A DNA stretch of 64,000 nucleotides from Halalkalirubrum salinum (GCF_005543295.1 NZ_SRSG01000002.1:18508-82507), one strand, 5' to 3'; positions 17,178-26,476 are shown, counted from the first letter of the stretch. Program-made: numbers and translations. The notes: a model not told the origin generated them from the letters alone.

Positions 17178-18368
17178 CTATCTTTTGTTCTGTGCTGATG
17201 CAAAAACCCCCTCGAGTGCGTTGGCTTCAGTGGCAATATTGAATCGCGTGGCAACGGTTTCTTGTGCACCACGGGCAAGCGAATGTCGCGCTGTGGTACG
17301 AGTCAATAATCGAATGACTTCCGTCGCGATCGCTGCTGGGTCCCTCGGCTCGACGAGTAGGCCATTTTCATCATGAGTGATAAGTTCTGGAATCCCCGAA
17401 ATGCGCGTCGAAACCGGCGGAACGCCGGCAGCCATCGCCTCCATGAGCGCGACTGGAATACCGTCGCGGTCCCCGGATTCGGCGATGACGCAGGGGAGCA
17501 AAAAACACTGCGCCTCGGCGAGTTCTCGTCGAAGTGTCTTGTCATCAACTGTCCCGAGGAATTCAACACGATCGGCAACGCCAAGCGCTCTGGCCTGCCG
17601 TTGCAGTGTCGCTTGCTGTCGGCCAGTTCCGACAACGTGGTACGTGGCATCTGGCAACTGTGCGAGGATCGTTGGAAACGCCGCCAGTGCGTCTGCGATC
17701 CCCTTTTTTTCGACGAGACGGGCGACAGAGAGGATACGGTTATTGATTGATTTGTCGGGTAGATCGAACTTTTCAGGGCGGATTCCCGCTCGGACAATAT
17801 CAATCGGCGTTGCTTCGACGAATCGGTCTTTAAGATACTGTTGATTGGCTGAAGAGATCGTAACGATCCGATCGGCACTGCGGAGCAACGGACCGGTGTA
17901 TGCGCCGATCGGTTCACGATAAATATCGTTGGCGTGGACCGTGATCGTAAACGACGTGTCGTAATGTGCTGCAACGTATGCAGCCGGAAACTGGGTTATA
18001 TCAGCGAAGTGGGTGTGAAGGTGGTCAATCTCCCAGTCAAGACTGTCGACGAAGCGGATACAGCGATCGGCCCGATAGAGGTTGCCGAGATGTTGCCGTA
18101 GTGTCGCCCGGTATCGCGCCTGTGAGAGGACCTCATGGCAGATCACGTCGCCAGTAAGGATCGACACAAGTCGCTTTGGGGTGGGCGGTTCAATGTACTG
18201 CACTGGTACGTCGAGATCAGTGAGCTCTTGGTGTGTTGGCTCTTCGGTAGGCTCATACACCGAACAGACCGCGACATTGTGTCCAGCCCGACTGAGCTCG
18301 TAGATCTCGTTGAGGACGAAGCTCTCAGAGAGCTTTGGAAACACCCGGAGATAATACAAGAGATTCAT
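17178..18368 (-). CDS. family 4 glycosyltransferase (WcaL-like)
   Basis: A 396-residue GT-B glycosyltransferase. The N terminus YYLRVFPKLSESFVLNEI is typical of the colanic-acid WcaL/AmsK group. A DHLHTHFAD segment follows (acceptor side), then TVHANDIY. The C-terminal nucleotide-binding half has ILSVARLVEKKGIADAL and PCVIAESGDRDGIPVALMEAMAAGVP (the E-x7-E type motif). Length is normal and both halves are complete. It probably extends a lipid-linked exopolysaccharide or glycan precursor on the cytoplasmic side. A small open frame upstream ends in a TAATG overlap with its start. Donor unknown. Confidence 0.9.
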   Translation of the reverse strand: MNLLYYLRVFPKLSESFVLNEIYELSRAGHNVAVCSVYEPTEEPTHQELTDLDVPVQYIEPPTPKRLVSILTGDVICHEVLSQARYRATLRQHLGNLYRADRCIRFVDSLDWEIDHLHTHFADITQFPAAYVAAHYDTSFTITVHANDIYREPIGAYTGPLLRSADRIVTISSANQQYLKDRFVEATPIDIVRAGIRPEKFDLPDKSINNRILSVARLVEKKGIADALAAFPTILAQLPDATYHVVGTGRQQATLQRQARALGVADRVEFLGTVDDKTLRRELAEAQCFLLPCVIAESGDRDGIPVALMEAMAAGVPPVSTRISGIPELITHDENGLLVEPRDPAAIATEVIRLLTRTTARHSLARGAQETVATRFNIATEANALEGVFASAQNKR

Positions 18369-18565
18369 TAGTGTCTATCTGAGCAGTTTGATCGCGTTGC
18401 ACCACTAGTAGAATTCCCACCTGGAGAGCGTTTTCGCCGACAGTTCCTGAACAGCACTATGCACAGACTTGCAACCGATACAATCAGCACAAACGCGACG
18501 GTAGAGGTCTCCGCAGAGTCAGACAGTCCATCACGGCAAGACACACCTCCTCCGTCTATCGGCAT
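18368..18565 (-). CDS. possible 65-residue membrane peptide (doubtful)
   Basis: An open frame with one hydrophobic segment (STVAFVLIVSVASLCIVLF) and a strongly basic tail (RNCRRKRS). Its stop overlaps the start of the following glycosyltransferase as TAATG, which is a coupling arrangement. Against it, the basic tail falls inside a sequence resembling the dispersed MITE-terminus repeat, so the frame may be an accident. No family recognised. Confidence 0.25.
   Translation of the reverse strand: MPIDGGGVSCRDGLSDSAETSTVAFVLIVSVASLCIVLFRNCRRKRSPGGNSTSGATRSNCSDRH
18426..18480 (-). repeat. MITE-terminus-like relic (copy 3)
   Basis: On the minus strand it begins TATCGGTTGCAA, then GCTGTTCAGGAACTGTCGG (18437-18455), which is an exact 19-nt match to 28190-28208, then CGAAAACGCTCT as in the 15233 copy. 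Confidence 0.4.
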
Positions 18566-18809
18566 CTTGTGTCCACGTGTGTCTGCGTGTCACGTAGTTA
18601 AGATACGTTTAATCGAATGTCCCAAGGATGCCAATTGATTCAGTCAGTTCAGCCGGAGGAACGACTGATCGGTCGAGTATATTACAGATTACTGATGGTG
18701 TCTCCGGAAAGTGAGCGGCGATTACTGTGGTATTACGCTTGTGGGTCGCTGACTGGTATGCGGTGTATACCTTTTGTAACCGCTTGGGTATGTCAGACCA
18801 CCTCTGTAT

Positions 18810-20606
18810 ATGACGACCCAATACACGTTCCGTCGGAAGGTGATCGCGCTATATCGCGTTGCCCGGTATCGCCCCAAGTATGCCGCCGCAATTGTTGTGT
18901 TAAGTATCGGCGCGGCGGCACTTGAGGGGATCGGACTAGGGTTTTTATTGCCAATTGTCGAAAGCTTCGAAAGCGGCGGCTCGATTGATCCCTCCGGGGG
19001 ATTACTGGGACTGTTTCAATCCGCGTACGCCGCGGCTGGCGTCCCGTTCACGATGGGGTATCTCGTCGCCGGCGTAATGACGGCCATGGGGATTCGATAC
19101 TCGCTCAGTTTTATTGTCGCTTGGCTTCGTGCGGCTATCCGCGTCCACTACGTCACACATATCCGGCTCATTGCGCTTGATCGAGCGCTCGACGCGAAGA
19201 TGAGCTATTTCGATCAGGAAGGCTCTGATGAGATTTTGAACACGATCATCACCGAGGCAAAGTACGCAGGCAAATCAATAAGTACGCTTGTGTCGCTGAC
19301 CCAGCGAGGGCTGTTGGCAGCGGTGTATCTCACAATCGCGCTGTACTTCGCCCCGGTTCTCACCGTGGTCGTGTTCACCCTGTTCGGGACGCTCGTGATT
19401 GGTTCGCGCTACATCGTCGAATCCGGCTACTCGGTTGGCGATCGTCTTGCAACGGCAAACGAACAGATTCAGCGGTCTGCACAGGCCGGAACACAGGGGA
19501 TCGGTGCTGTCAAGCTCTTCGGAATGAAATCGCGAATCCGATCGGAGTTCGCCGCGGCAACCGATCAATTCACGGAAGCTAAAATAGGGGTCGAGCGGAA
19601 CAAGGCGGCGATTACTGACGGCTACCAACTCGCTGCGGCCGTGTCACTTTTTGCGCTCATCTACCTCGCGTTTGCGTTTGCGAACCTTTCGCTCGCGTCA
19701 TTTGGAGTCTTTTTGTTCGCGATCTTCCGGCTGACGCCGATGGTAAACAGCATCAATGAGAGCATCTACGACCTCGAACAGCGACTTCCACACCTCATAC
19801 GGGTACAGGAGTTCACAGACGAACTCGAGCGCGAGCGCGAACCGAGTTCGGGGGCCCGGCACTTGCCGGTGCCGGTCGAGACAGTCACGGTGTCCGACGT
19901 TTCGTTTGCGTATCCGACGTCCGAGCGTGTGTTGTCGAACCTCTCTTTCGAGGTGAGTCGAGGAGAGTTCATTGCGTTTGTTGGCCCCTCCGGGGCAGGC
20001 AAGTCGACGATCGCCTCGCTTTTGACTCGTCTCTACGAACCGGATAGCGGCCGAATCTACGCAAACGGTGTCCCAATAGACGAGGTAGATATGGCTGCGT
20101 GGCGCGACCGGGTGTCAATCGTCAGACAGCAACCACATCTATTTAACGCAACCCTCGCAGAGAACGTTATGATTGGGCAATCAGATGCGACTCGTGCGGA
20201 GGTCGAACAGGTCTGTGCTGTCGCACAAGTCGATGAGTTCGTCGACAACCTCGAAGACGGGTATGACACTGCACTCGGCGACAACGGAGTTCGACTCTCC
20301 GGTGGCCAACGCCAGCGCGTCGCGATTGCGCGTGCATTGTTAAAAGACGCAGATCTGTTGGTGATGGATGAAGCAACGAGCGACCTCGACACCGCACTAG
20401 AAAAACGAGTACATACGGCCATCGAACAGATGGATCGAGACTTTGCGCTCGTCGTGATCGCACACCGCCTGTCAACCGTAACCGACGCAGATCGGATATA
20501 TACTGTCGAAGACGGATCCATAACAGAAGTAGGAGGACATGGAGAGCTCCTTGAGGCTGGTGGGCAGTACGCTGACTTCTACGCACTGCAAGCGGAGACC
20601 AACTGA
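18810..20606 (+). CDS. MsbA-type ABC exporter (membrane domain fused to ATPase)
   Basis: A 598-residue half-transporter. About six membrane helices occupy residues 20-320, with the typical DxEGSDEILN-type coupling region. The ATPase follows: Walker A GPSGAGKSTI (about 391-400), signature LSGGQRQR (about 495), Walker B LLVMDEATSDLD, and switch His in IAHRLST. It works as a homodimer or with a partner. Its place directly before a glycosyltransferase (start and stop overlap) suggests export or flipping of a lipid-linked glycan. The membrane domain resembles bacterial and archaeal glycan/lipid flippases of the PglK/MsbA group. A general multidrug role is the alternative. Confidence 0.9.
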   Translation: MTTQYTFRRKVIALYRVARYRPKYAAAIVVLSIGAAALEGIGLGFLLPIVESFESGGSIDPSGGLLGLFQSAYAAAGVPFTMGYLVAGVMTAMGIRYSLSFIVAWLRAAIRVHYVTHIRLIALDRALDAKMSYFDQEGSDEILNTIITEAKYAGKSISTLVSLTQRGLLAAVYLTIALYFAPVLTVVVFTLFGTLVIGSRYIVESGYSVGDRLATANEQIQRSAQAGTQGIGAVKLFGMKSRIRSEFAAATDQFTEAKIGVERNKAAITDGYQLAAAVSLFALIYLAFAFANLSLASFGVFLFAIFRLTPMVNSINESIYDLEQRLPHLIRVQEFTDELEREREPSSGARHLPVPVETVTVSDVSFAYPTSERVLSNLSFEVSRGEFIAFVGPSGAGKSTIASLLTRLYEPDSGRIYANGVPIDEVDMAAWRDRVSIVRQQPHLFNATLAENVMIGQSDATRAEVEQVCAVAQVDEFVDNLEDGYDTALGDNGVRLSGGQRQRVAIARALLKDADLLVMDEATSDLDTALEKRVHTAIEQMDRDFALVVIAHRLSTVTDADRIYTVEDGSITEVGGHGELLEAGGQYADFYALQAETN

Positions 20607-21610
20607 TGACAGACCCGAACGACAATCGAGCTCGAGATAGCCCACCAAACGGCTTTGAGCTCGACGGCCGAGTGCCAGGGCGACTCAGTGTTGTCGTTCC
20701 GACGTATGAGCGTTCGGAGATGTTGAATGTGGCTCTCGAGAGTGTCTGTACACAAACGTATACAAACATCGAACTGATCGTCGTCGACGACGGCTCGTCT
20801 GTACCAGTCACTGAATCGATGCTTCCGTCTACTGCCGATCGGCTGACCTCGGTTAAAATACGAAGACACGAAACAAATCGCGGCGCAAACGTCGCCCGAA
20901 ACACCGGAATTTGTGCATCGACCGGCGAATACATCGGGTTTCTCGACGACGATGACCGGTGGAACAAACAAAAGGCCGAACGCGTCGTTTCACGATTTGA
21001 GTCGACAGATCCGGCCGTCGGAGTCGTATATACAGGAAAGCAAACCGAACGGAGCAACGGAATCGAGTCGATAACAGTGCCGACCTGGAGTGGCGACGTG
21101 ACGAAGAAACTGCTTGTCGGTAAGAACTTTGGGCAGTTCTCAGCGGTGACAGTCCGAGCACGCGTGATCCCCGACGCGGGGCTTCCAGACGAGCGGTTTC
21201 CGGCATGGCAAGACCGCGAGTGGTTCTTCCGGCTCAGTCAGAACTGCCAGTTTGAACCGATCGAAGCGCCGTTGACAATCCGGAAGGTTACGCACACCAA
21301 TCGGATTGGATATGGATTCAAAGCACAGCGTGACATCGCTTATCCCCTTTTCATAGACAAACACTACCAGATGGCCCGCGAGTACGGCCGGTACTACGCA
21401 CGGTCCTTCGTCGCATCGCTCCGGCGGGCACTCGCAGGAACCGCGCTCCGCTGTGGCCGCTATCGGGAGGCACGAAAGTACTATCTGTTATCACTCGCCG
21501 CAAATCCGCTGCAGTGGAGGTCATATCCATACGTCGCTGCGACGATCGGCGGTCAGTGGTCATACCAGCCTATACGTCGACTGAAACGTACTATTACGGG
21601 GGTTGCATAA
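20606..21610 (+). CDS. family 2 glycosyltransferase
   Basis: A 334-residue GT-A enzyme whose start overlaps the stop of the ABC exporter, so the two are translationally coupled. Motifs: LSVVVPTYERSEML, IELIVVDDGS, GANVARNTGI, IGFLDDDDRWNKQK (metal-binding Asp cluster), and FPAWQDREWFFRL on the acceptor side. A C-terminal helical extension (about 240-334) resembles that of the GT2 enzymes at 14129-15085 and 45614-46576, and the whole protein is clearly paralogous to the latter. It should add one sugar to a lipid-linked glycan that the coupled exporter then flips. Donor unknown. Confidence 0.9.
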   Translation: MTDPNDNRARDSPPNGFELDGRVPGRLSVVVPTYERSEMLNVALESVCTQTYTNIELIVVDDGSSVPVTESMLPSTADRLTSVKIRRHETNRGANVARNTGICASTGEYIGFLDDDDRWNKQKAERVVSRFESTDPAVGVVYTGKQTERSNGIESITVPTWSGDVTKKLLVGKNFGQFSAVTVRARVIPDAGLPDERFPAWQDREWFFRLSQNCQFEPIEAPLTIRKVTHTNRIGYGFKAQRDIAYPLFIDKHYQMAREYGRYYARSFVASLRRALAGTALRCGRYREARKYYLLSLAANPLQWRSYPYVAATIGGQWSYQPIRRLKRTITGVA

Positions 21611-21787
21611 TGCTGGCCGCAGCGAGAAATTCGATCGCCCTCCTGGACGAACAAAGGGTACACATAGTCGTAGACGGTCACAATCAGTGGTCAAGGTGTC
21701 GCAAGCTGCGCTTGCGACGGCGGTCCTCCCTGATCGATCGGGGGCCACTATTCGGCCAGCCACAAGTCACTGGGGGTGGCGTGCGTC

Positions 21788-22321
21788 ATGAGTGAGGATG
21801 AGCGGTTGGAAACTGCGGAGTTATTTGAAGTCCTGAGCAGCGACCGGCGACGGGCACTGATTTATTTCCTCCGCTCTCGAGGAGGCGACGCTGACCTTCG
21901 CGAACTCGCCGCAGAAATTGCAGCGTGGGAACAGGACATCGATCCTGCGGCGGTGTCTGACGATGACAAAAAACGGGTATACATCTCGCTGTACCAATCA
22001 CACCTCCCGAAGCTCGAAGAACATCAAATTGTAACATACGATTCGGACACCAAACAGGTCTCGTCGACTGAACAGGTCGATCACGTGATGGGACTGTTTA
22101 CGCATCCGACTACCCGGTGGGACCGATTCTATCTGGCCGTATCGGCGCTTGGGTTCGTCGTCTTTGGGTTACACCTCTTTGGCGTCATTGCGGTCCCGGT
22201 TGTTCCGTTCACTATTGTACTCCTCTGTACGTTGCTTGGGCTGTCGATCGTCCACTACTACCAATATCGGCTCATGATGAAAACAGTGCTGTCAGAGTTC
22301 TCGTATCGGTCAGAGCGTTAG
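21788..22321 (+). CDS. winged-helix membrane protein, DUF7344-like (paralogue C)
   Basis: A 177-residue third copy of the family. It has FEVLSSDRRRALIYFL, LAAEIAAWEQDID and KKRVYISLYQSHLPKL, then two membrane helices (about 115-135 and 140-160) and a longer basic cytoplasmic tail than the other two copies. The ATG at 21788 (M-S-E-D-E-R) is preferred to the GTG at 21776. A run of seven T lies at 22331-22337, just after the stop, a likely transcript end. It sits 177 bp downstream of the GT2 gene and 40 bp before the oxidoreductase. Confidence 0.8.
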   Translation: MSEDERLETAELFEVLSSDRRRALIYFLRSRGGDADLRELAAEIAAWEQDIDPAAVSDDDKKRVYISLYQSHLPKLEEHQIVTYDSDTKQVSSTEQVDHVMGLFTHPTTRWDRFYLAVSALGFVVFGLHLFGVIAVPVVPFTIVLLCTLLGLSIVHYYQYRLMMKTVLSEFSYRSER

Positions 22322-22330
22322 CGAGCATAT

Positions 22331-22337
22331 ACTTTTT
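22331..22337 (+). terminator. T-run terminator candidate
   Basis: Seven consecutive T residues directly downstream of the paralogue C stop codon. Archaeal RNA polymerase stops at short U-tracts without needing a hairpin. The next gene starts only about 25 bp later, so read-through would still serve it. Confidence 0.4.
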
Positions 22338-22361
22338 TTCCGATACCCGGTGGGGACACGT

Positions 22362-23522
22362 ATGACATACGACGTTGCGATTGTTGGAACTGGCGCTGAT
22401 CCGGAGACCCGAAATCGCGATGGATACGCAATGGCGTATCGACACGCCGGCGGATACGAACGGCTCAATCACTGCTCGCTCGTCGCGTGTGCGGACATCG
22501 TTCCGGAGAACGCGGAGGCATTCGCCGACCACCACGGTGTCGAAGGAGTCTACGAGGACCACGAAACGATGCTCGAATCTGCTGAACCCGACATCGTCAG
22601 CGTCTGTGTCCCGCCAGCGGTCCACGCGAAAATCGTCGTCGACTGTGCACGAGCACCATCGGTACAGGCAGTTCACTGTGAGAAACCGATGGCGACGACC
22701 CCTGCAGACTGCCGCCGAATGGTCGACGTCTGTGAAAAAGAAGCCGTACAGCTAACAATTGATCACCAACGACGGTTCGCAGAGCCGGTCCGAGAAGCCA
22801 AACGGCGGCTCAACGCAGGTGACATTGGTGAGCTTCAACGTCTCGAGTGGTCAGAGGTCAACCTCTTTGATGCGGGCTCACACCTGTTCGATCTGTGTGA
22901 TTTCTTCACCGACGGCGAGCGCGTCGAATGGGTGTTGGCTGGCATCGACTGCGCGCGTGAAAATCGGTGGTTCGGAGCACTCAACGAGACACGGGCGATC
23001 GCCCAGTGGCGCTACAATGACGGGACACTCGGGTTCGCCTCCACGGCCGAGGAGGGCCGATCACTCGTCGATGCGTATCTACGGCTTGTCGGGACCGATG
23101 GTGAGATTGAGATTCAACCAACTGAGGGACCGCCGCTTCGGATGCGAACAGACGGTGGGTGGAGCGCAATTGGAAGCGGTGGTGAGAACGTATACGGACC
23201 GAATGAGGGTCGTATTCGACGAATTGCAGATATTGCTTCAGAGCGTATTCCCCTTATTCCAGATCCGTTCGACGACCCAGTAACCCACTACGAGCGTGCG
23301 ATCGAACATCTCGTTACGTGCCTCATAAACGGAGACGAACCGCTCATTTCAGGACGGACGGCGATCAGAGGGACAGCGCTTGTATTCGCCAGTTGGGAAT
23401 CGTCCAGACAGCGCGGTCGAGTCCATCTGCCGCTTTCGATCGACGACAACCCCCTTGAATCGATGTACGAAGACGGCGAGCTCGCAGGCACGCCGTCACT
23501 CCGAACACCCGAGCAGGCGTAA
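22362..23522 (+). CDS. Gfo/Idh/MocA-family oxidoreductase
   Basis: A 386-residue NAD(P)-dependent sugar oxidoreductase. The N-terminal Rossmann domain starts Y-D-V-A-I-V-G-T-G-A-D, an altered G-x-G-x-x-G with Asp after Ala. The conserved VHCEKPMATT contains the family E-K-P motif, and DHQRRF follows. The C-terminal alpha/beta domain carries DAGSHLFDLCDF with the catalytic-site G-x-H-x-x-D. Enzymes of this type make keto- or amino-sugar intermediates or oxidise inositols and sugar acids. ATG 22362 is preferred to the GTG at 22350. In this location it probably modifies a nucleotide sugar. Confidence 0.88.
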   Translation: MTYDVAIVGTGADPETRNRDGYAMAYRHAGGYERLNHCSLVACADIVPENAEAFADHHGVEGVYEDHETMLESAEPDIVSVCVPPAVHAKIVVDCARAPSVQAVHCEKPMATTPADCRRMVDVCEKEAVQLTIDHQRRFAEPVREAKRRLNAGDIGELQRLEWSEVNLFDAGSHLFDLCDFFTDGERVEWVLAGIDCARENRWFGALNETRAIAQWRYNDGTLGFASTAEEGRSLVDAYLRLVGTDGEIEIQPTEGPPLRMRTDGGWSAIGSGGENVYGPNEGRIRRIADIASERIPLIPDPFDDPVTHYERAIEHLVTCLINGDEPLISGRTAIRGTALVFASWESSRQRGRVHLPLSIDDNPLESMYEDGELAGTPSLRTPEQA

Positions 23523-23607
23523 ATTGTCTAAGAAACGAACACTCATCGCTCCGAGAATATGTAAGAAACGTAATATTTATTGGTAGTATGAACAGATTAA
23601 CGTATGC

Positions 23608-24093
23608 ATGGCACACGATCTGGCACACGATCGCGCTCACACCGACCGAACTGACGTTGACAGCGATAGTTCACGGAATTTCGGTCGTCGAGCGTGTCTA
23701 CGACTCGTCTCGGCGGCGATTAGTTCGCTCGTCGCGGTGACGGCCGGCAGCGTAGTTTCAACAGCGAAGCGCCCGACCAATCTACACCCACGCGTGTTGA
23801 CAATCACGGGCTTCGGCGACCTCTCGAAATTCCGGATTACCGTCGATGGGACCCTCGAGTCAGTGGCAGCAACTGATTCGATGGGGACCCAACACGTGTC
23901 CGGAAGCAGCGCCGAAGGTGTCGTCGTCGACGACGACCGCCGCTATCTGGTGGACGGTGACATAACCGATTTGACTGTTGACGGGACAGCGTCCGTTTCA
24001 GTCTCACGTCACGACAAACCACTTGCGTTCACGGATGCAGAAAAGAACCGCATATCCCATCGAAGCCTCTCAGCGATCGCACTCGAGCGGTAG
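23608..24093 (+). CDS. Tat-exported single-copy surface beta-domain protein
   Basis: A 161-residue protein with a twin-arginine-like signal (G-R-R-A-C-L-R-L-V-S then a hydrophobic stretch) at about residues 27-50. The mature part is one small beta-domain of about 80 residues: VLTITGFGDL, RITVDGTLE, then SAEGVVVDD, YLVDGDITDLTVDGTASVSV. The pattern (strand, V-D-G-x-L-E, A-x-G-x-V, G-D-I-x-x-L-x-x-D-G-x-A-x-V) matches each repeat of the large protein at 31234-33354, so I read it as a single-unit relative. Lies between the oxidoreductase and a GT4 gene on the same strand. Probably exported folded and attached to the glycan layer. Function unknown. Confidence 0.65.
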   Translation: MAHDLAHDRAHTDRTDVDSDSSRNFGRRACLRLVSAAISSLVAVTAGSVVSTAKRPTNLHPRVLTITGFGDLSKFRITVDGTLESVAATDSMGTQHVSGSSAEGVVVDDDRRYLVDGDITDLTVDGTASVSVSRHDKPLAFTDAEKNRISHRSLSAIALER

Positions 24094-24144
24094 CGAGCGG
24101 CTACTTTTCAACATTCGCGGTCGAGTCCGGATCACACCAGTCCA

Positions 24145-25335
24145 ATGTACTCGATCATCGCAGGTGCAATAAACCACCCCGATCCACTTCATCCGTATCG
24201 GGGGCTATTCAATTACCGTAGCCTCCGGTCGTTATCTGCGGCCGGCACAAACGTCTCTGTCGTCTCTCCACGGCCGTACGCGCCGCCAGTCGGCCCGTAT
24301 GCAGAATACCGTTCAATCCCGAAAACGAAGTCGTGGGGGCTGTACACAGCGCATTATCCACGATTTTGGTATCTGCTTCCAAAGCGACTACTGTACGCGG
24401 TATCCGGACGCTCGTATGCAAAACGTATCCCCCAATATATCGAGCGAACACTCGAGATCCCAGCAGTGGTCCACGCATGCCATATCTATCCAGACGGCTA
24501 CGGGTTATTGCCGTACGCCCAGCGTCACGACGTGCCGCTTTTTGTTGTCTCTCACGGCAAACTGTTGAACGACTTCGATGACCTTCCACCAGGAGTCTCG
24601 AAGAAGATTAAATCAACCCTGGAAGCCGCGACCGGCGTGTTTTGCGTCAGCGACGCGCTGCAACGAAAAGCTGAACAACTCACTGATCCACGGAAAGTTC
24701 GGACGGTCCCGATCGGTGCCGATCCAGAATCATTCCCCGTCGACGAGCGCAAACAGATTCGTCGAACACTTGGGATCGATCCGGGGACAACGCTCGTGCT
24801 CTTCGTCGGTCAGTTCACCGATCGAAAGGGGATTCCTGAGATCTGTGAACTGCTTCGACGGACAGAGTTCGACAGCATCGAATTCGCCTTTATCGGCCAC
24901 GGCGGTACCCAACGCGAGAAACTACAGGAAGCGCTGGAATCGAGCGCATATTCCGCCGAGCACCTGTACACGGGCGTGAGCTCAGAGACACTTCAGCGGT
25001 GGTATGCCGCCGCAGACCTGTTGTTGTTGCCGAGCCACGCGGAGGGCCGCCCGACCGTCATATACGAGGCGATGGCGAGCAAAACCGCGGTCCTCGCCTC
25101 CGCAGTTGGCGGCGTCCCCGAACAGGTCAACGATGGCATCACCGGGGCGCTCGTCCCACCGGGAGATGTGGGCGCGCTCGTTGAGACACTCGAATCGACG
25201 GTCGCCGATCCCGAGGCACTCGCAAGGATGGGCCGTCGGGGGTTCGATCGGCTTCAGTCGGAGGGATGGACCTGGGCCGATCACGCCGATCGGGTGCAGG
25301 CAATCCACATGGAGGCGATCGATGATAGAACGTAG
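24145..25335 (+). CDS. family 4 glycosyltransferase
   Basis: A 396-residue GT-B enzyme. The acceptor-binding N-terminal half includes VHACHIYPDGYGLLPYA and a VSHGKL segment. The donor half includes VLFVGQFTDRKGIPE, the linker V-S-S-E-T-L-Q-R-W-Y-A-A-A-D and LLLPSHAEGRPTVIYEAMASKTAVLAS with the conserved E-x7-E Glu pair. It is complete and of normal length. The next glycosyltransferase gene overlaps its 3' end by 14 bp, so the two are coupled and probably add neighbouring sugars. It would act on a lipid-linked intermediate at the cytoplasmic membrane face. Confidence 0.9.
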   Translation: MYSIIAGAINHPDPLHPYRGLFNYRSLRSLSAAGTNVSVVSPRPYAPPVGPYAEYRSIPKTKSWGLYTAHYPRFWYLLPKRLLYAVSGRSYAKRIPQYIERTLEIPAVVHACHIYPDGYGLLPYAQRHDVPLFVVSHGKLLNDFDDLPPGVSKKIKSTLEAATGVFCVSDALQRKAEQLTDPRKVRTVPIGADPESFPVDERKQIRRTLGIDPGTTLVLFVGQFTDRKGIPEICELLRRTEFDSIEFAFIGHGGTQREKLQEALESSAYSAEHLYTGVSSETLQRWYAAADLLLLPSHAEGRPTVIYEAMASKTAVLASAVGGVPEQVNDGITGALVPPGDVGALVETLESTVADPEALARMGRRGFDRLQSEGWTWADHADRVQAIHMEAIDDRT

Positions 25336-26476
25336 TCAGAGCCGATCAAGATCGACGGCCCGGACAGCCCCGATGGCGGAAACGGGACTCTCGATTCTCG
25401 TCGTCACCGGCCACCGGCCCGCAGAGGTCCGTGGCTCCTTCGTCGGCCTCGATACAACAATAATCGAGCTGAGCAGTGCCTCGATTCGGAGGCGAATTCG
25501 AACAATTAGAAAGGACGTCCGTCACGCGTTCGAGACTCAGGATCCGGATATTGTTGTGCTCGACTGTCACGAACTCAGTGGTGCCCTCGTTGCTCTGCTT
25601 GCAGCGAGATTTTCGGTCCCGATTGTCCCACGGATCGTCGGGGATAACTGGCGTGGGCTCGAAGAAGATGGGATTAGCGCTGGACGCCGACGTGGTGACT
25701 TCGTGACTCAACTGCGAGCTCATGGAGGGCTCTATTTGAATGCGTGTACCTACAAGCGTGCGGCCGGTTTTCTTGTTGTTTCGAATGAATTACGACACAC
25801 AGTCAACACTAGAACAGGCGTCGGCCACGATCGCATCGCTGTCGTTCCTGTGCCTGCAACCGAAAAGACCTTCGAATCGGGCACGGCAGCGCGGGCACGA
25901 GCTGCATTCAATATCGGAGAAGAATCAGTTCTTCTCACCGTGACAAACCTCTCGTTCGACGCCAAACTCAGTGGCACGATAACAGTAATTGATGAGATAC
26001 TACCGTTGCTCTCAGAGAATCCAGACCTCGCATACGTGATCGCTGGGAGCGGTCTTCGTCGAGATAAGCTACTCTCGTTTCTGGATCGACGCGTGAACGA
26101 CCCGGCAGTCAGAAATCGAATATATGCTCCTGGGTTCGTCGATCAGATTGGTGACCTATATGCCCTCGCGGACGCATTTATATACGTCTCGTATCGTGAC
26201 GGCTACCCGAATGCAGTCCTCGAAGCACAAGCAGCCGGGCTTGCAGTCGTCGCCAACGAAGCGTACGGAATGTGCGAGCAGATAACGGACGGAGAAACCG
26301 GATTATTGATTGATCCAACAGTCCCAGGAGCGCTGCGTAGTCGGGTCGAATCGTTGCTTTCGGATTCACAGCAACGCGAGCGTCTCGGTCGAAACGCCGC
26401 TGAACGCGTTCGTCGAGAAAACGATCCGTTCGTCGTTAGCAAACAGACCGCAGCAGCGCTCGAGCGGTTCGTCTGA
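25322..26476 (+). CDS. family 4 glycosyltransferase
   Basis: A 384-residue GT-B enzyme. The N-terminal half is diverged (LSILVVTGHRPAEV, then IVVLDCHELSGALVALLA). The donor half is clear: LLTVTNLSFDAKLSGTI, YVIAGSGLRRDKL, APGFVDQIGDLYALADAFIYVSYRDGYPNAVLEAQAAGL with the E-x7-E region, and a C-terminal helix. The ATG at 25322 overlaps the previous gene by 14 bp. A second ATG at 25373 would remove a polar 17-residue lead and is an acceptable alternative. The tandem position indicates sequential action with the preceding enzyme. Donor sugar unknown. Confidence 0.88.
   Translation: MIERSQSRSRSTARTAPMAETGLSILVVTGHRPAEVRGSFVGLDTTIIELSSASIRRRIRTIRKDVRHAFETQDPDIVVLDCHELSGALVALLAARFSVPIVPRIVGDNWRGLEEDGISAGRRRGDFVTQLRAHGGLYLNACTYKRAAGFLVVSNELRHTVNTRTGVGHDRIAVVPVPATEKTFESGTAARARAAFNIGEESVLLTVTNLSFDAKLSGTITVIDEILPLLSENPDLAYVIAGSGLRRDKLLSFLDRRVNDPAVRNRIYAPGFVDQIGDLYALADAFIYVSYRDGYPNAVLEAQAAGLAVVANEAYGMCEQITDGETGLLIDPTVPGALRSRVESLLSDSQQRERLGRNAAERVRRENDPFVVSKQTAAALERFV

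Noticed and set aside
25004..25321. Longer start for the second GT4 gene
   Set aside because: The extra 106 codons lie inside the preceding glycosyltransferase gene in another frame and are Arg/Ser-rich, typical of a shadow frame.
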